Notes: a model not told the origin generated them from the sequence alone. A DNA stretch of 64,000 nucleotides from Azophilus sp965116165 (GCA_965116165.1 OZ220484.1:3100001-3164000), one strand, 5' to 3'. Shown: positions 45,092-53,382, numbered from the stretch's first letter. Translations and numbers: made by a program.

Positions 45092-45691
45092 TCCAGTGTC
45101 TCCTCTCGACACCGGAGTACACCTTAGCGACCTGTCCAAAAAAGTGGGACCACCTCAGAGATCAGAGGCCGGATTGATTCTGGTGCGTTCCCTCGCATTC
45201 AGGAAGCTGTAAGAGCAAAGGCATTGATTTGCATTGGAGCTAGAAAAGCAAGTTCCTGAAGCTGCCAAGATATCTGTTGGGCAAGTGGCCAATGTAATCA
45301 ATCTCATTTAACAAAAAGACGCTAACCATCTAACCCAGAAAATTTTTTACGGTGATGCGACGAACATTCATCCCGACGCAGGGTCCGTAGTGTCGCTAAA
45401 TGTTATAAAAGGGGATGTGTCGTCTCTGGCCAAAGCTCTCGAAGCAGCAGGCTTTCCGTCAGATGAAGCAAAGGAACTTACTGAGATTGCGGGCCAAGAG
45501 GCACTGCAGGATGAAAGGCGACCACTCGGGAAAATTGCTCAAGAATGGTTGAAGAAAAAAATTGTCGAAAGGAGGTTCTGCTGAAGCATGGGAGATCGGA
45601 AAGTCTGTTGCGAGTGAGGTTATCATTGAAGCCTTGAAAAAATATTACGGATCATTAGTGCCTGGCTAATTGCCGAACAAATTCAATTGCT

Positions 45692-45712
45692 TAGGGAAAC
45701 TCTGATTAATTC
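45692..45712 (+). repeat. Fragment of repeat A (left end)
   Basis: TAGGGAAACTCTGATTAATT matches the left end of repeat A; the rest of the element is missing. A full but diverged copy follows at 45777. Confidence 0.7.
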
Positions 45713-45776
45713 GCCTCACTCAGTGCGGTGGCCGCAACTAGGACTGCGCGACATGGGTGGACAGTGTGCCATTGCT

Positions 45777-45886
45777 TCGGGGAAACTCTGATCAAATCGG
45801 TAGTCGCGGCATTCGATTTAATAAAGTCAATAGGTTACGAATAGATCCATACTGATCTATCATCGAATTGTTCAGACCTTCCCTTA
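45777..45886 (+). repeat. MITE-like repeat A, copy 6
   Basis: This is a slightly longer copy (110 bp) with left end GGGGAAACTCTGATCAAAT and right end TTCAGACCTTCCCTTA. The last TTA is the stop codon of the transglutaminase-like gene on the minus strand. Confidence 0.85.
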
Positions 45887-47374
45887 GAAATCCGCTGCGT
45901 AATTAACTTCGTCCACCCGGAATGTAAGCGCGTTTTGCCCCTGCATGGATTGCAGCAACGCCGCCTGGTTGTCCGGCATGGGCAGGTGGGTGGCGTCGGC
46001 CCTTGTCTGATTCCAAGTGGGGTCGACCGCTCGCCAGATGTCGTCCACGGCCACCTCGTTCCAGGCGTGGAATGCCAATCGCGGCTGGTGGCTGTAGTCC
46101 GAAGCAACATCGAAAGCCCGATTGTCGCGCTCGAGGCGCCCATCATAGGAGGGACTCGCATGAACCGGTTGTAAGCGTCGGCTTTCGCCATAGGCCAGCC
46201 CCATCACGGTCCGAGCGGGCAGACCTATGGAGCGGGCCAGCGTCGTCAGCAGATTGGCATATTCGGTGCAATCGCCGTTGCGCTCCGTGATCGTCTCCAG
46301 AACAGTCCGTTGTGGCCCTTGCGGGCGATAGGCGATGTAGTTGTGAACAAAATCAACCAGTAGGGACAATTGCTCGCCGGGGTCCGTGTTCGTGCCCACC
46401 GCCCGCCGCGCAAGTCGCACCACCTGTGGATGATTGATTGGGTAGTTCAGGGTTGCCGCCAGCGCATCGGCCGGAGCACCGGTGCCCGATACCGGATTGG
46501 CCGACAGATCCAGCCGCCATTCTCCCGCCTGACGCCGTGCCCTTGGCCAGATTCGGTTCAGGTCGAGCCCGCCGCCGCCGATGAGCCGAAGATGTTCGAT
46601 CTGTGCCGGATTCTCCAGCCCGCGGTCGAGCGGAATACCGTAGCTGGTGAGGTGCAAGGGCGTGCGGGCGGCCAGGGCGTCCTCGCGGGTTGCGCGGGAT
46701 GCCAGAAATACACCGGCCATGGAAAGTTCCAACGGAACCAGACGCCCATCGAGCTGGATTGTCGTGGCCCGCAGGGGGGCCGGGCTGGCAATGAGATAGC
46801 CGGTGGAATTGCGCTCCAAAACCCGAAACGTTCGGCTGACGGGTGTGCCGCGGTCGAAATCGAGCATTCTGGCGGTGAATCGGTCTCCCGGTTGCGGTTG
46901 TCCTCCGGCCAGCCAGCCCTCGAGCCCCAGGTAGTCGCCCAACCGGTAGGTCCAGCCGGCCGGGCGTGCCTCGACTTCGGTGCCGTGCATAAAGGTTGTT
47001 GTCGTGGTTGCGCCGTCGGATTGCAGAATAACGCCTTCGGGCGCGGCGCCACCGCGTCGGTTCCAGTGCTCCGCGGCGCTCAGGGAATAGGGTGGCCCGG
47101 CTTGAAAGACCAGCCGGTCGCTGATGCTGACCGGAGCTTCCCGGTTCAGCGAGAAGTGCGTTAGGGTTTCGAAGCGCCAGTCGCCCCGGTTGTCCTGCCA
47201 GGAGCGCGCATGCACATAGCCGATCTGTGCCCCCTCCATCAATAGGCGGTAGTAGCGCTCGCCTTCCTGGCGCAGCGCGCTGCGCACCTCGGCCGGTTGC
47301 GCCGACGCGAGCCATAGGGCGTACAGCCCGACCATTGTCAGTCCCGCGGCACCGCAAAGAAGGCGAATCGCCAA
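45884..47374 (-). CDS. Transglutaminase-like domain protein
   Basis: This protein of about 496 residues has an N-terminal membrane anchor or signal (LLCGAAGLTMVGLYALWLAS), a long beta-rich region, and a C-terminal transglutaminase-like core. The core's putative catalytic Cys-His-Asp triad is in NGDCTEYANLLTTLARSIGL, LAFHAWNEVAV and WRAVDPTWNQ. Such proteins are usually periplasmic cysteine proteases or amidases; the substrate is unknown. The start is uncertain: TTG 47374 has GGGGAA upstream, and the frame is open to TTG 47419. It is divergent from glnS and is duplicated in decayed form at 40110. Confidence 0.85.
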   Translation of the reverse strand: MAIRLLCGAAGLTMVGLYALWLASAQPAEVRSALRQEGERYYRLLMEGAQIGYVHARSWQDNRGDWRFETLTHFSLNREAPVSISDRLVFQAGPPYSLSAAEHWNRRGGAAPEGVILQSDGATTTTTFMHGTEVEARPAGWTYRLGDYLGLEGWLAGGQPQPGDRFTARMLDFDRGTPVSRTFRVLERNSTGYLIASPAPLRATTIQLDGRLVPLELSMAGVFLASRATREDALAARTPLHLTSYGIPLDRGLENPAQIEHLRLIGGGGLDLNRIWPRARRQAGEWRLDLSANPVSGTGAPADALAATLNYPINHPQVVRLARRAVGTNTDPGEQLSLLVDFVHNYIAYRPQGPQRTVLETITERNGDCTEYANLLTTLARSIGLPARTVMGLAYGESRRLQPVHASPSYDGRLERDNRAFDVASDYSHQPRLAFHAWNEVAVDDIWRAVDPTWNQTRADATHLPMPDNQAALLQSMQGQNALTFRVDEVNYAADF

Positions 47375-47439
47375 GGGTTCCCCACGCCATCCCGAAGATC
47401 GACCATTGTAGAGTTTCAAAACAGGTTATGCTTTCGCGC

Positions 47440-49080
47440 ATGACGGAATCATCCACGGATTTTATTCGGCAGCGCATTGAGCGGGATTTGGCCGAGGGGA
47501 GCGTGACGGGGGGCGTGGTTACCCGCTTTCCACCGGAGCCCAATGGCTACCTGCACATCGGCCACGCCAAGAGCATCTGCCTGAATTTTGGCGTCGCCCG
47601 GCAATTCGGTGGCCGCACCTACCTGCGCTTCGACGACACCAATCCACTCAGGGAGAGCGATGAATATGTGGCGGCTATCCAGCGGGATGTCGCCTGGCTG
47701 GGTTTCGACTGGCAGGACCGGCTCACCTTCGCCTCGGACTATTTCCGGCAGATTTACAATGCGGCGGCCGAGTTGGCGCGCAATGGCAAAGCCTATGTGT
47801 GCGACCTTTCGCAACAGGAGATGCGTGCGACCCGCGGCACACTGACCGAACCGGGCACCGACAGCCCGTATCGAAATCGGCCCGTCGAGGAGAACCTGGA
47901 CTTGCTTGAGCGCATGCGCCAGGGCGAGTTCGCCGACGGTGCCCGGGTGCTGCGGGCGAAGATCGACATGGCTTCGCCGAATATGAATATGCGCGACCCG
48001 GTGCTGTATCGCATCCGCCATACGCCCCATCAGCGCACCGGCGATGCCTGGGTGATCTATCCCACCTATGACTTCGCCCATTGCATTTGCGATGCGCTCG
48101 AAGGCATCACCCATTCCCTGTGCACCCTGGAGTTCGAAGACCACCGTCCGCTCTATGATTGGGTGTTGGACAACACCAGCTTCAACTTCCATCCCCCGCA
48201 GATCGAGTTCGCGCGGCTGGGGCTCGAGTACACGGTGATGAGCAAGCGCCTGTTGCAACGGTTGGTGCGGGAGGGCCGTGTGGATGGCTGGGACGACCCG
48301 CGCATGCCGACGCTCGCGGGCTTGCGTCGGCGCGGGGTGACACCGGCGGCTATCGAGGATTTCTGCCGTCGCGTCGGCGTCACCAAGCAGGCTAGCCAGC
48401 AGAAAATGGAGTTGCTGGAATTTTGCATTCGGCGGGATCTTGAGGCTAGGGTGCCCAGGGGTATGGGCGTGCTCCGACCACTCAGGGTGCGTATCACCAA
48501 CTATCCGAACTCCGGCGAGACGCTGCAAGGCCCCTGGCATCCGCAACGGCCCGAACTCGGGGTCCGTGATCTGCCCTTTGGGCCGCAACTCTATATCGAG
48601 CGCGACGACTTTTCGTTCGCCCCGCCCCGCAAGTGGAAGCGTTTCTCGGTGGGCGCCCATGTGCGCCTGCGCTACGCCTACATTCTGCGCTGCGACGAGG
48701 TGGCGAGTGATGGGGACGGTACGGTTCGGGAGTTATTGTGCAGCTACATCCCCGGGTCGAAAAGCGGCAGCGACACGAGCGGCATCAAACCGGCGGGTGT
48801 GATCCATTGGGTGGACGCCGTGCGCACCGTGCCGACGCGAATGCGGTTGTACGATCGGCTTTGCCGAGTTCCGAGCCCCGCCGCGGACACCTTTATGGAC
48901 GACCTGAACCCGGATTCGCTGGCGACGGTCAACGGCTTTGTCGAGCCCGCCGTCGCCGATAGCGGGGGGGCGCGATTTCAGTTCGAGCGCCTCGGCTACT
49001 TCTGCCGCGACAGCGCGCTGCCCGCAACCTTTAACCGCATCGTCACACTACGGGATTCCTGGCGGCCGGAAGGCGTCTGA
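47440..49080 (+). CDS. glnS: Glutaminyl-tRNA synthetase
   Basis: This 546-residue class I synthetase charges tRNA-Gln. It has the N-terminal FPPEPNGYLHIGHAKSICLN with the HIGH motif, the KMSKS variant VMSKRLLQRLV, the DDTNP acidic patch (YLRFDDTNP), and the glnS-type C-terminal anticodon-binding beta barrels. GlnRS is largely limited to gammaproteobacteria and a few other bacterial groups, so it is useful for placing the host. ATG 47440 is used; ATG 47428 in the same frame is possible. The amidohydrolase frame begins at its stop (TGATG). Confidence 0.97.
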   Translation: MTESSTDFIRQRIERDLAEGSVTGGVVTRFPPEPNGYLHIGHAKSICLNFGVARQFGGRTYLRFDDTNPLRESDEYVAAIQRDVAWLGFDWQDRLTFASDYFRQIYNAAAELARNGKAYVCDLSQQEMRATRGTLTEPGTDSPYRNRPVEENLDLLERMRQGEFADGARVLRAKIDMASPNMNMRDPVLYRIRHTPHQRTGDAWVIYPTYDFAHCICDALEGITHSLCTLEFEDHRPLYDWVLDNTSFNFHPPQIEFARLGLEYTVMSKRLLQRLVREGRVDGWDDPRMPTLAGLRRRGVTPAAIEDFCRRVGVTKQASQQKMELLEFCIRRDLEARVPRGMGVLRPLRVRITNYPNSGETLQGPWHPQRPELGVRDLPFGPQLYIERDDFSFAPPRKWKRFSVGAHVRLRYAYILRCDEVASDGDGTVRELLCSYIPGSKSGSDTSGIKPAGVIHWVDAVRTVPTRMRLYDRLCRVPSPAADTFMDDLNPDSLATVNGFVEPAVADSGGARFQFERLGYFCRDSALPATFNRIVTLRDSWRPEGV

Positions 49081-49142
49081 TGCATGATCGGTTGGGCACC
49101 AATTTCCGGGCATTGCCACGCTTGGCGGGAATAGTTGATTGC

Positions 49143-50477
49143 ATGGGGACGGAAGCGCCAACACTCGTCATTGAGACCGCTAGGATTATCGACGGCCTCG
49201 GCACGGCGCCTTGGATTGGCGATGTGGCTGTGCGCGGCGACAGAATCGTCGCCGTCGGCGATTGCGGTGCTTTTGACAATGAGGCTGTCGAGCGCATTGA
49301 TGCAAGCGGCCTGACGGTGATGCCCGGCCTGATCGATGCGCACTGCCACATCAGTTTCGACGAGCCGAGCTCCAACGACGAATTGTTCTTTCACCGCCGG
49401 GAAGGGTTGTCGGCGATCATTGCGGCGCGCAACCTGCAGAGGGTTTATCGCGCCGGTGTCACCGGCATTCTCGACCCGGATAGCCTGTATGAAACCAGCA
49501 TCGACCTGCGCGATGCGGTGGAGGCGAGGATTATCCACGGGCCGCGCATGGCGGTTGGCGGAAACGCCTTGTTGACCTCCGTGGGCGGCACCGCCGGCCG
49601 CCTGCTGCCCGACGAGGGCCGGCGTGGCTACGGCAGGGTGGTGCGCACCCGCGACGAGATTGTCGCGGAGGTGCGACGGCAGATCAAAAACGGTGTCGAT
49701 TGGATCAAGGTGCATGTTACCGGGCTCGCACCGCGCCAACGGATGGCCGGCGAGTTGCAGGTGTGGAATCTCGACGAATTGCGCCTCGTGGCGGATACCG
49801 CCCATGAACTCGACACCCCCGTGGTGGGGCATTGCCGGGGCGCGACCAGTATTCGCGACAGCGCCCGGGCGGGTTTCGATTTGATATTGCACGCCACCTA
49901 CATGGACGAGGAAGCGCTCGCGGCGGTCATCGAGGCGCAATCGCCCATCGTGCCGACCTTTACCTTTCAGGCCAACCTCGCCGACTACGGCGACCGTGTG
50001 AATGCATCGCCGGGCCTGCGCGACGTTTTCAAACGCGAAATCGAGGACAGCGCCGCCATGCTCAGGCGCGCCCACCGGGAAGGCGTCCCCATGCTATGCG
50101 GCACGGAAAGCGGTTTTTCGCTCACCCCCTACGGTGAATGGCACTACCGCGAACTGGAGATATTCGTTAAGGAGCTGGGATTCACGCCCCTGGAGGCGAT
50201 TCGAGCCGGCACCAGCGAATGCGCCCGGGCACTGCGTCTCGAGGGCGAAACGGGCGCGATTGCGGCGGGCCGGCTGGCGGATCTCCTCATCGTGGATGGC
50301 AATCCGGCTGAGGATGTTGCGGTGCTCGCCGATCCGGGGCGCATTCGGCGCGTATGGATTGGCGGGCGCGGCATGCCCCTCGACCCGATCGAGCCGGAGC
50401 GCGCCGACCCGCCCGGCTGGCGCGTAAGTACACACAGCGACCGGATTCTGAATTACGACTTTGTCAACGGTGCGTAG
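49143..50477 (+). CDS. Amidohydrolase family protein
   Basis: This 444-residue metal-dependent hydrolase has the metal ligands in GLIDAHCHIS, a probable carbamylated lysine in DWIKVHVTG, histidines in VVGHCRGA and LILHATYM, and a last acidic site MLCGTESGFS. That acidic site is usually Asp (GTDSG) in this subfamily. The C-terminal TGAIAAGRLADLLIVDGNP and the flanking beta sandwich fit imidazolonepropionase-like amidohydrolases. The substrate is unknown. ATG 49143 is preferred; ATG 49080 overlapping the glnS stop would add 21 residues of poor similarity. Confidence 0.88.
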   Translation: MGTEAPTLVIETARIIDGLGTAPWIGDVAVRGDRIVAVGDCGAFDNEAVERIDASGLTVMPGLIDAHCHISFDEPSSNDELFFHRREGLSAIIAARNLQRVYRAGVTGILDPDSLYETSIDLRDAVEARIIHGPRMAVGGNALLTSVGGTAGRLLPDEGRRGYGRVVRTRDEIVAEVRRQIKNGVDWIKVHVTGLAPRQRMAGELQVWNLDELRLVADTAHELDTPVVGHCRGATSIRDSARAGFDLILHATYMDEEALAAVIEAQSPIVPTFTFQANLADYGDRVNASPGLRDVFKREIEDSAAMLRRAHREGVPMLCGTESGFSLTPYGEWHYRELEIFVKELGFTPLEAIRAGTSECARALRLEGETGAIAAGRLADLLIVDGNPAEDVAVLADPGRIRRVWIGGRGMPLDPIEPERADPPGWRVSTHSDRILNYDFVNGA

Positions 50478-50500
50478 CCCGTCATTGCCCGCCATTCCCG

Positions 50501-50531
50501 CCACCGATGCGGCATTATCAGTTGGATGGAG
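50501..50531 (+). repeat. Repeat B, copy 3
   Basis: CGATGCGGCATTATCAGTTG, then GATGGAGCA, runs directly into the inverted-repeat element at 50532. This suggests the two belong to one longer unit. Confidence 0.7.
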
Positions 50532-50717
50532 CACTAGCCCGACCTATTCATGAATAAACTACTGCGGCCGTCAATAGCAGCGAAATCACTGGGCGTGCTT
50601 CCGCCGTGTGCTCAATGTGCTGTCAAGCACGCCTGCGCCCGCTCCTGCTCCGCGCACCCAGTGCTTGCACTACTCTTGCCGGCCTCGCCACGTTCATTCA
50701 CGAACAGGTCGGGCTAG
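50532..50717. repeat. Inverted-repeat element (MITE-like)
   Basis: The left end CTAGCCCGACCTATTCATGA, then ATAAAC, is repeated inverted at the right end (CTAGCCCGACCTGTTCGTGA, then ATGAAC, on the other strand). The interior of about 130 bp has no gene. Both ends are CTAG, which is itself a palindrome and possibly a target duplication. Solo ends related to it lie at 5297-5326 and 57299-57321. Confidence 0.75.
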
Positions 50718-50753
50718 ACAAACCAATCATTCAAGCGTCGGTATGGCTGACGC

Positions 50754-51311
50754 CTAACCGTGGCGGCGCTCGAACTCCTGCCAGACCGGGAGGTCTTCGG
50801 GGTAGTCCGCCTCCGACCAATTGCCTTCGAAGCACAGTCTTTTTCTTTGTTTTAGCGCGTCCTGATAATTTTCCACGGGCACATAGTACAGGAAGCGGAT
50901 GCTGCGGCTTGCGAACAGCCATTGACCGTCGGAGCGCCGATACCCGTCGTCATATTTCATGGCGGCCAGGCTGGAGACGCCGTTTACACAGGTTTCCGCA
51001 TGGCTCGCCACCGTGCCGGTCGCCACATCCGGGTTGTTGTCGTCAAAGCGAACCATCAAATCGTGGGTCCAGTGGTAGCCTGGGCCGCGTACCTTGAAGG
51101 CGCGCACGAACATCTCGACGATCTCCTTCCGCCCGGTGGCGCGCAGCACGCCGCTTGGCGAGCCGTACACCGCGTCTTCGGCGAACAGTGCCCCCAGCCT
51201 TGGAATGTCGTGTTCGTCGCAGGCTTCGCAATAGGCGGTGACCAACTCCTCAATGGCGAAGCGCGATTCCAGCCGGTCGATCCGGTGTTCGAGTTCGGTT
51301 GCATTGCTCAT
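50754..51311 (-). CDS. SnoaL-like (NTF2 fold) protein
   Basis: This 185-residue protein has the SnoaL_4 pattern: LESRFAIEELVTAYCEACDE, HDIPRLGALFAEDAVYGSPS, and later FASRSIRFLYYVPVENYQDA. Related proteins are small isomerases, dehydratases or dioxygenase-associated subunits. The nearby Rieske oxygenase gene, on the same strand about 460 bp upstream, makes a shared catabolic role plausible (inference). ATG at 51311 fits the family start. Confidence 0.82.
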   Translation of the reverse strand: MSNATELEHRIDRLESRFAIEELVTAYCEACDEHDIPRLGALFAEDAVYGSPSGVLRATGRKEIVEMFVRAFKVRGPGYHWTHDLMVRFDDNNPDVATGTVASHAETCVNGVSSLAAMKYDDGYRRSDGQWLFASRSIRFLYYVPVENYQDALKQRKRLCFEGNWSEADYPEDLPVWQEFERRHG

Positions 51312-51417
51312 CAGGGCCCTCCAAACAATTCGGGATTATCCATTTGATACAACAAACCATCATAGGTTGGGGAAGTGAAAATTCCCAACAACCTTGCTAC
51401 CCAGCAGCCATTCCCGC

Positions 51418-51522
51418 TAAGGAACCTCTGATTAATTCTGCAATCGCGGCATGCGAGTCAATACAATCAATAGATTACGAGTAGATCAGTGCTGCTCTAT
51501 CGAATTGCTCAGACCTTCCCTA
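51418..51522 (+). repeat. MITE-like repeat A, copy 7
   Basis: This is a 105-bp copy, from TAAGGAACCTCTGATTAAT to CTCAGACCTTCCCTA. It lies immediately before the remnant of a third secreted paralog. Confidence 0.9.
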
Positions 51523-51529
51523 ACGATAC

Positions 51530-51815
51530 ACAGTTGTTCGTGACCGAGTCGGGCACGCGGGCGGTTAGTGTCCTGTCCCGGAAATGCGCATACTATTCGA
51601 CCTGTGTGTAATGTATCGTATATTATTGATTTTAAATGAAATTTTTTTATAGGCCGGTGATTATTTTATAGCGAATTTGCCGGACAGGACACTAGGTGGT
51701 TCTGCGGATTGCGGAACTGATTCAGTTCACCACGGATCTGCGAATGCGCGCGGCCGCGACCCTGGGCGTCAATGCCGCCGCGGACGGCATTCAGGTGGCG
51801 GTCGTCCGGTTGCGA
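51530..51815 (+). pseudogene. Remnant of a third secreted-paralog gene, split by a small element
   Basis: Codons just before 51566 encode FVTESGTRAV, matching FVTEAGTRAV of the paralogs at 16276 and 21053. After the small element at 51566-51694 the similarity continues in order with VVLRIAELIQFTTDLRMRAA, then ATLGVNAAADGIQVAVV. This covers roughly 70 residues of the C-terminal region; the rest of the gene is missing. It overlaps the 3' end of the Rieske oxygenase gene on the other strand. Confidence 0.82.
51566..51694. repeat. Small inverted-repeat element E inside the paralog remnant
   Basis: The 129-bp AT-rich element begins TAGTGTCCTGTCCCGGAAAT and ends ATTTGCCGGACAGGACACTA, so it has terminal inverted repeats of about 20 bp. 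It is flanked by TA and has no coding capacity. It interrupts the remnant and is therefore younger than that gene. Confidence 0.85.
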
Positions 51816-52959
51816 AGCCTTCCATCATGCGGGCGACGGTGCGGTGATAGTGTTGTACGCCGGGCTCGTTGCGGCCGATGATGAAGTCGCGGTTGGCGCC
51901 GGCGGGTAGTGCCGCCTGTATGGTGGCGACCACCGCGTAGTCTTCGTCGCGCACGGCCTGTAGCGTCATTTCGCTGAAATTACGGGCATTTCGGTGCCAC
52001 TCGGCGGTTTGTTTCCCTGTGGAACAGAGCACGGTTTGGCGCGTGCTGGTGGTCTCCGGGGTCGGCCCGGGAAAGATCTGGCTGACTAGGCAGTGGCCGC
52101 CGACAATGCCCGAAATCGACAGGTTCGGGAAGACCGAATGGATGATGCGAATGTAATCGTCCGTGCGCCATTCCGATTCCGGCAGGGTTTCCAGTTCCGG
52201 TAGATTGCGGCGGCCGAAGGTGAGACGTTGATGGGGGCCGAAAATGTCGTGGACCAGGAGGTTGCCGATGGTGTGGCGGCCGACGGTGGAGCGGTGGACG
52301 GAATCGTGGTGATAGACCTCAAGGTAGCCGTCGATCGTTGCCTTCCAGCCCGGCCCGTCCAACTCGCGCTGCTCGTGGATGACCCAGTCGCGCAGGCGCA
52401 GCGCGTCGAGTTTCTCGGCGAATTTGCCGAGCCAGGCATCGATATCGAATGTGATTCCGGGGGTTAGGCAGGCCCAGATCAGGCCGCAACGCTCCTCGCA
52501 ATACAGCGCCGTCAGGGAGCGTGATTGCCGGTCCACCGAGCCGAACGATTCGGCGCCGTATACGCCGACCAGCTTCCCTTGGTTGTCGTAGGTCCAGGCG
52601 TGGTAGGGACAGGAAAAGCGTTGGCGATTGCCGTCGCCCTCCGGGCAGACGATGGCGCCGCGGTGTCGGCATACGTTTAGGAATACATGGGCTTTGCCAT
52701 CCCCGTCCCGGGTCATCAGGAGCGGTGTGTCCATCAGCGTTTGCGCCTTGTAGCTGCCGGGAACCGGCAGTTCCAACGACAGGGCAACCGCCATCGGCAA
52801 TTCGTGAAAAATGTGCCGAACCTCCCGTGCGTAGCGCCCCGGGTTGGCATACGCATCGACGGGCAGGCGCATTTGGCCCGGTGCCCGGTCGGTCGTCCTG
52901 TTCTTGAAGTGGGCGAGGGCGCGTTTGGCCAGTGCGATGGTGTCGCTATGCGCACTCAT
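51769..52959 (-). CDS. Rieske-type aromatic-ring-hydroxylating oxygenase, large subunit
   Basis: This protein of about 396 residues has the Rieske [2Fe-2S] motif C97-x-H99-x17-C117-x2-H120 (CRHRGAIVCPEG, CPYHAWTY) and the mononuclear iron site in DGYLEVYHHDSVHRSTVG. It should hydroxylate or demethylate an aromatic or related substrate with electrons from a reductase encoded elsewhere. ATG 52959 is used; a GTG two codons earlier is possible. The last dozen codons (RPPPECRPRRH) read antisense through the secreted-paralog remnant, so the original C-terminus has been replaced. Confidence 0.9.
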   Translation of the reverse strand: MSAHSDTIALAKRALAHFKNRTTDRAPGQMRLPVDAYANPGRYAREVRHIFHELPMAVALSLELPVPGSYKAQTLMDTPLLMTRDGDGKAHVFLNVCRHRGAIVCPEGDGNRQRFSCPYHAWTYDNQGKLVGVYGAESFGSVDRQSRSLTALYCEERCGLIWACLTPGITFDIDAWLGKFAEKLDALRLRDWVIHEQRELDGPGWKATIDGYLEVYHHDSVHRSTVGRHTIGNLLVHDIFGPHQRLTFGRRNLPELETLPESEWRTDDYIRIIHSVFPNLSISGIVGGHCLVSQIFPGPTPETTSTRQTVLCSTGKQTAEWHRNARNFSEMTLQAVRDEDYAVVATIQAALPAGANRDFIIGRNEPGVQHYHRTVARMMEGFATGRPPPECRPRRH

Positions 52960-53382
52960 GCCCACGGTGCCTCGTGGCCGAGCCAGTCATGCGGGCGTTG
53001 AGACAGGCCGACGCCGCATCGGCCTCCGGTTGGAGGTGGTCTGGAATCGTGTCGAGCGCGATTGTCATCCAATGTCCCTCAAGGCTTTCTCCACCGTTGG
53101 GTCAACCGTACACGACTATCGAATCGCTCGCCATCAAAGCCGTGTTGGGCCTGGGATCTGAGTGCGGCCACGGCACCGCGGCTCGAGCCGGGGTGAGGGT
53201 GAGGCGGCACATGGACGGGAGCCTGTCGGTGTGGCACGGACCGCGGCCGCTGCGGCGCGGAATCCGAATCGGCAAACCGGACAGTTTATTTGTTCTAATG
53301 CCCATGCAAACCCCCGAATCGCCGCGATTTGGGGCAGTCTGCAACCGGACAATTCACGTGTTCCAAGACCGGACAATTTATT
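52960..53382. other. Intergenic region with a probable transposase remnant
   Basis: At 53159-53290 the plus strand encodes RVRRHMDGSLSVWHGPRPLR, which resembles the C-terminal tail of ISNCY-type transposases. Three imperfect copies of a CCGGACAxTTTATTTG-like block follow (near 53276, 53346 and 53368). No intact gene is present. Confidence 0.4.

Larger units (their letters stand above)
43659..45157 (-). mobile_element. IS3 family insertion sequence
   Basis: The element is about 1.5 kb. Its left end reads TGAGGTGGTCC and, a few bases on, TTGGACAG. Its right end on the other strand reads TGAGGTGGTCCCACTTTTTT, then GGACAGG. A 3-bp target duplication GAG flanks it (43656-43658 and 45158-45160). 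It contains orfA and orfB on the minus strand and interrupts the AbiTii gene. Confidence 0.92.
43230..45669 (+). pseudogene. AbiTii-like gene, split by an IS3 element and frameshifted
   Basis: GGAG precedes an ATG at 43230, and the encoded pieces follow the AbiTii domain: HDIQMALLDNRIGVGTILLK, DILEEWIQHETEGYPSDVQI, PDYRIAQITYTG, then in another frame LPSHLIEQFGGKKNW and EIREALPLIDRRLNS. An IS3 element entered after codon E in MGIVE. Removing it, the frame continues IRGRIDSGAFPRIQEAVRAK on the far side. Further frameshifts near 43242, 43460, 45230 and 45580 separate ALELEKQVPEAAKISVGQ-type pieces, and the tail ends VIIEALKKYYGSLVPG at 45669. It is related to abortive-infection protein AbiTii and is dead here. 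Confidence 0.82.
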
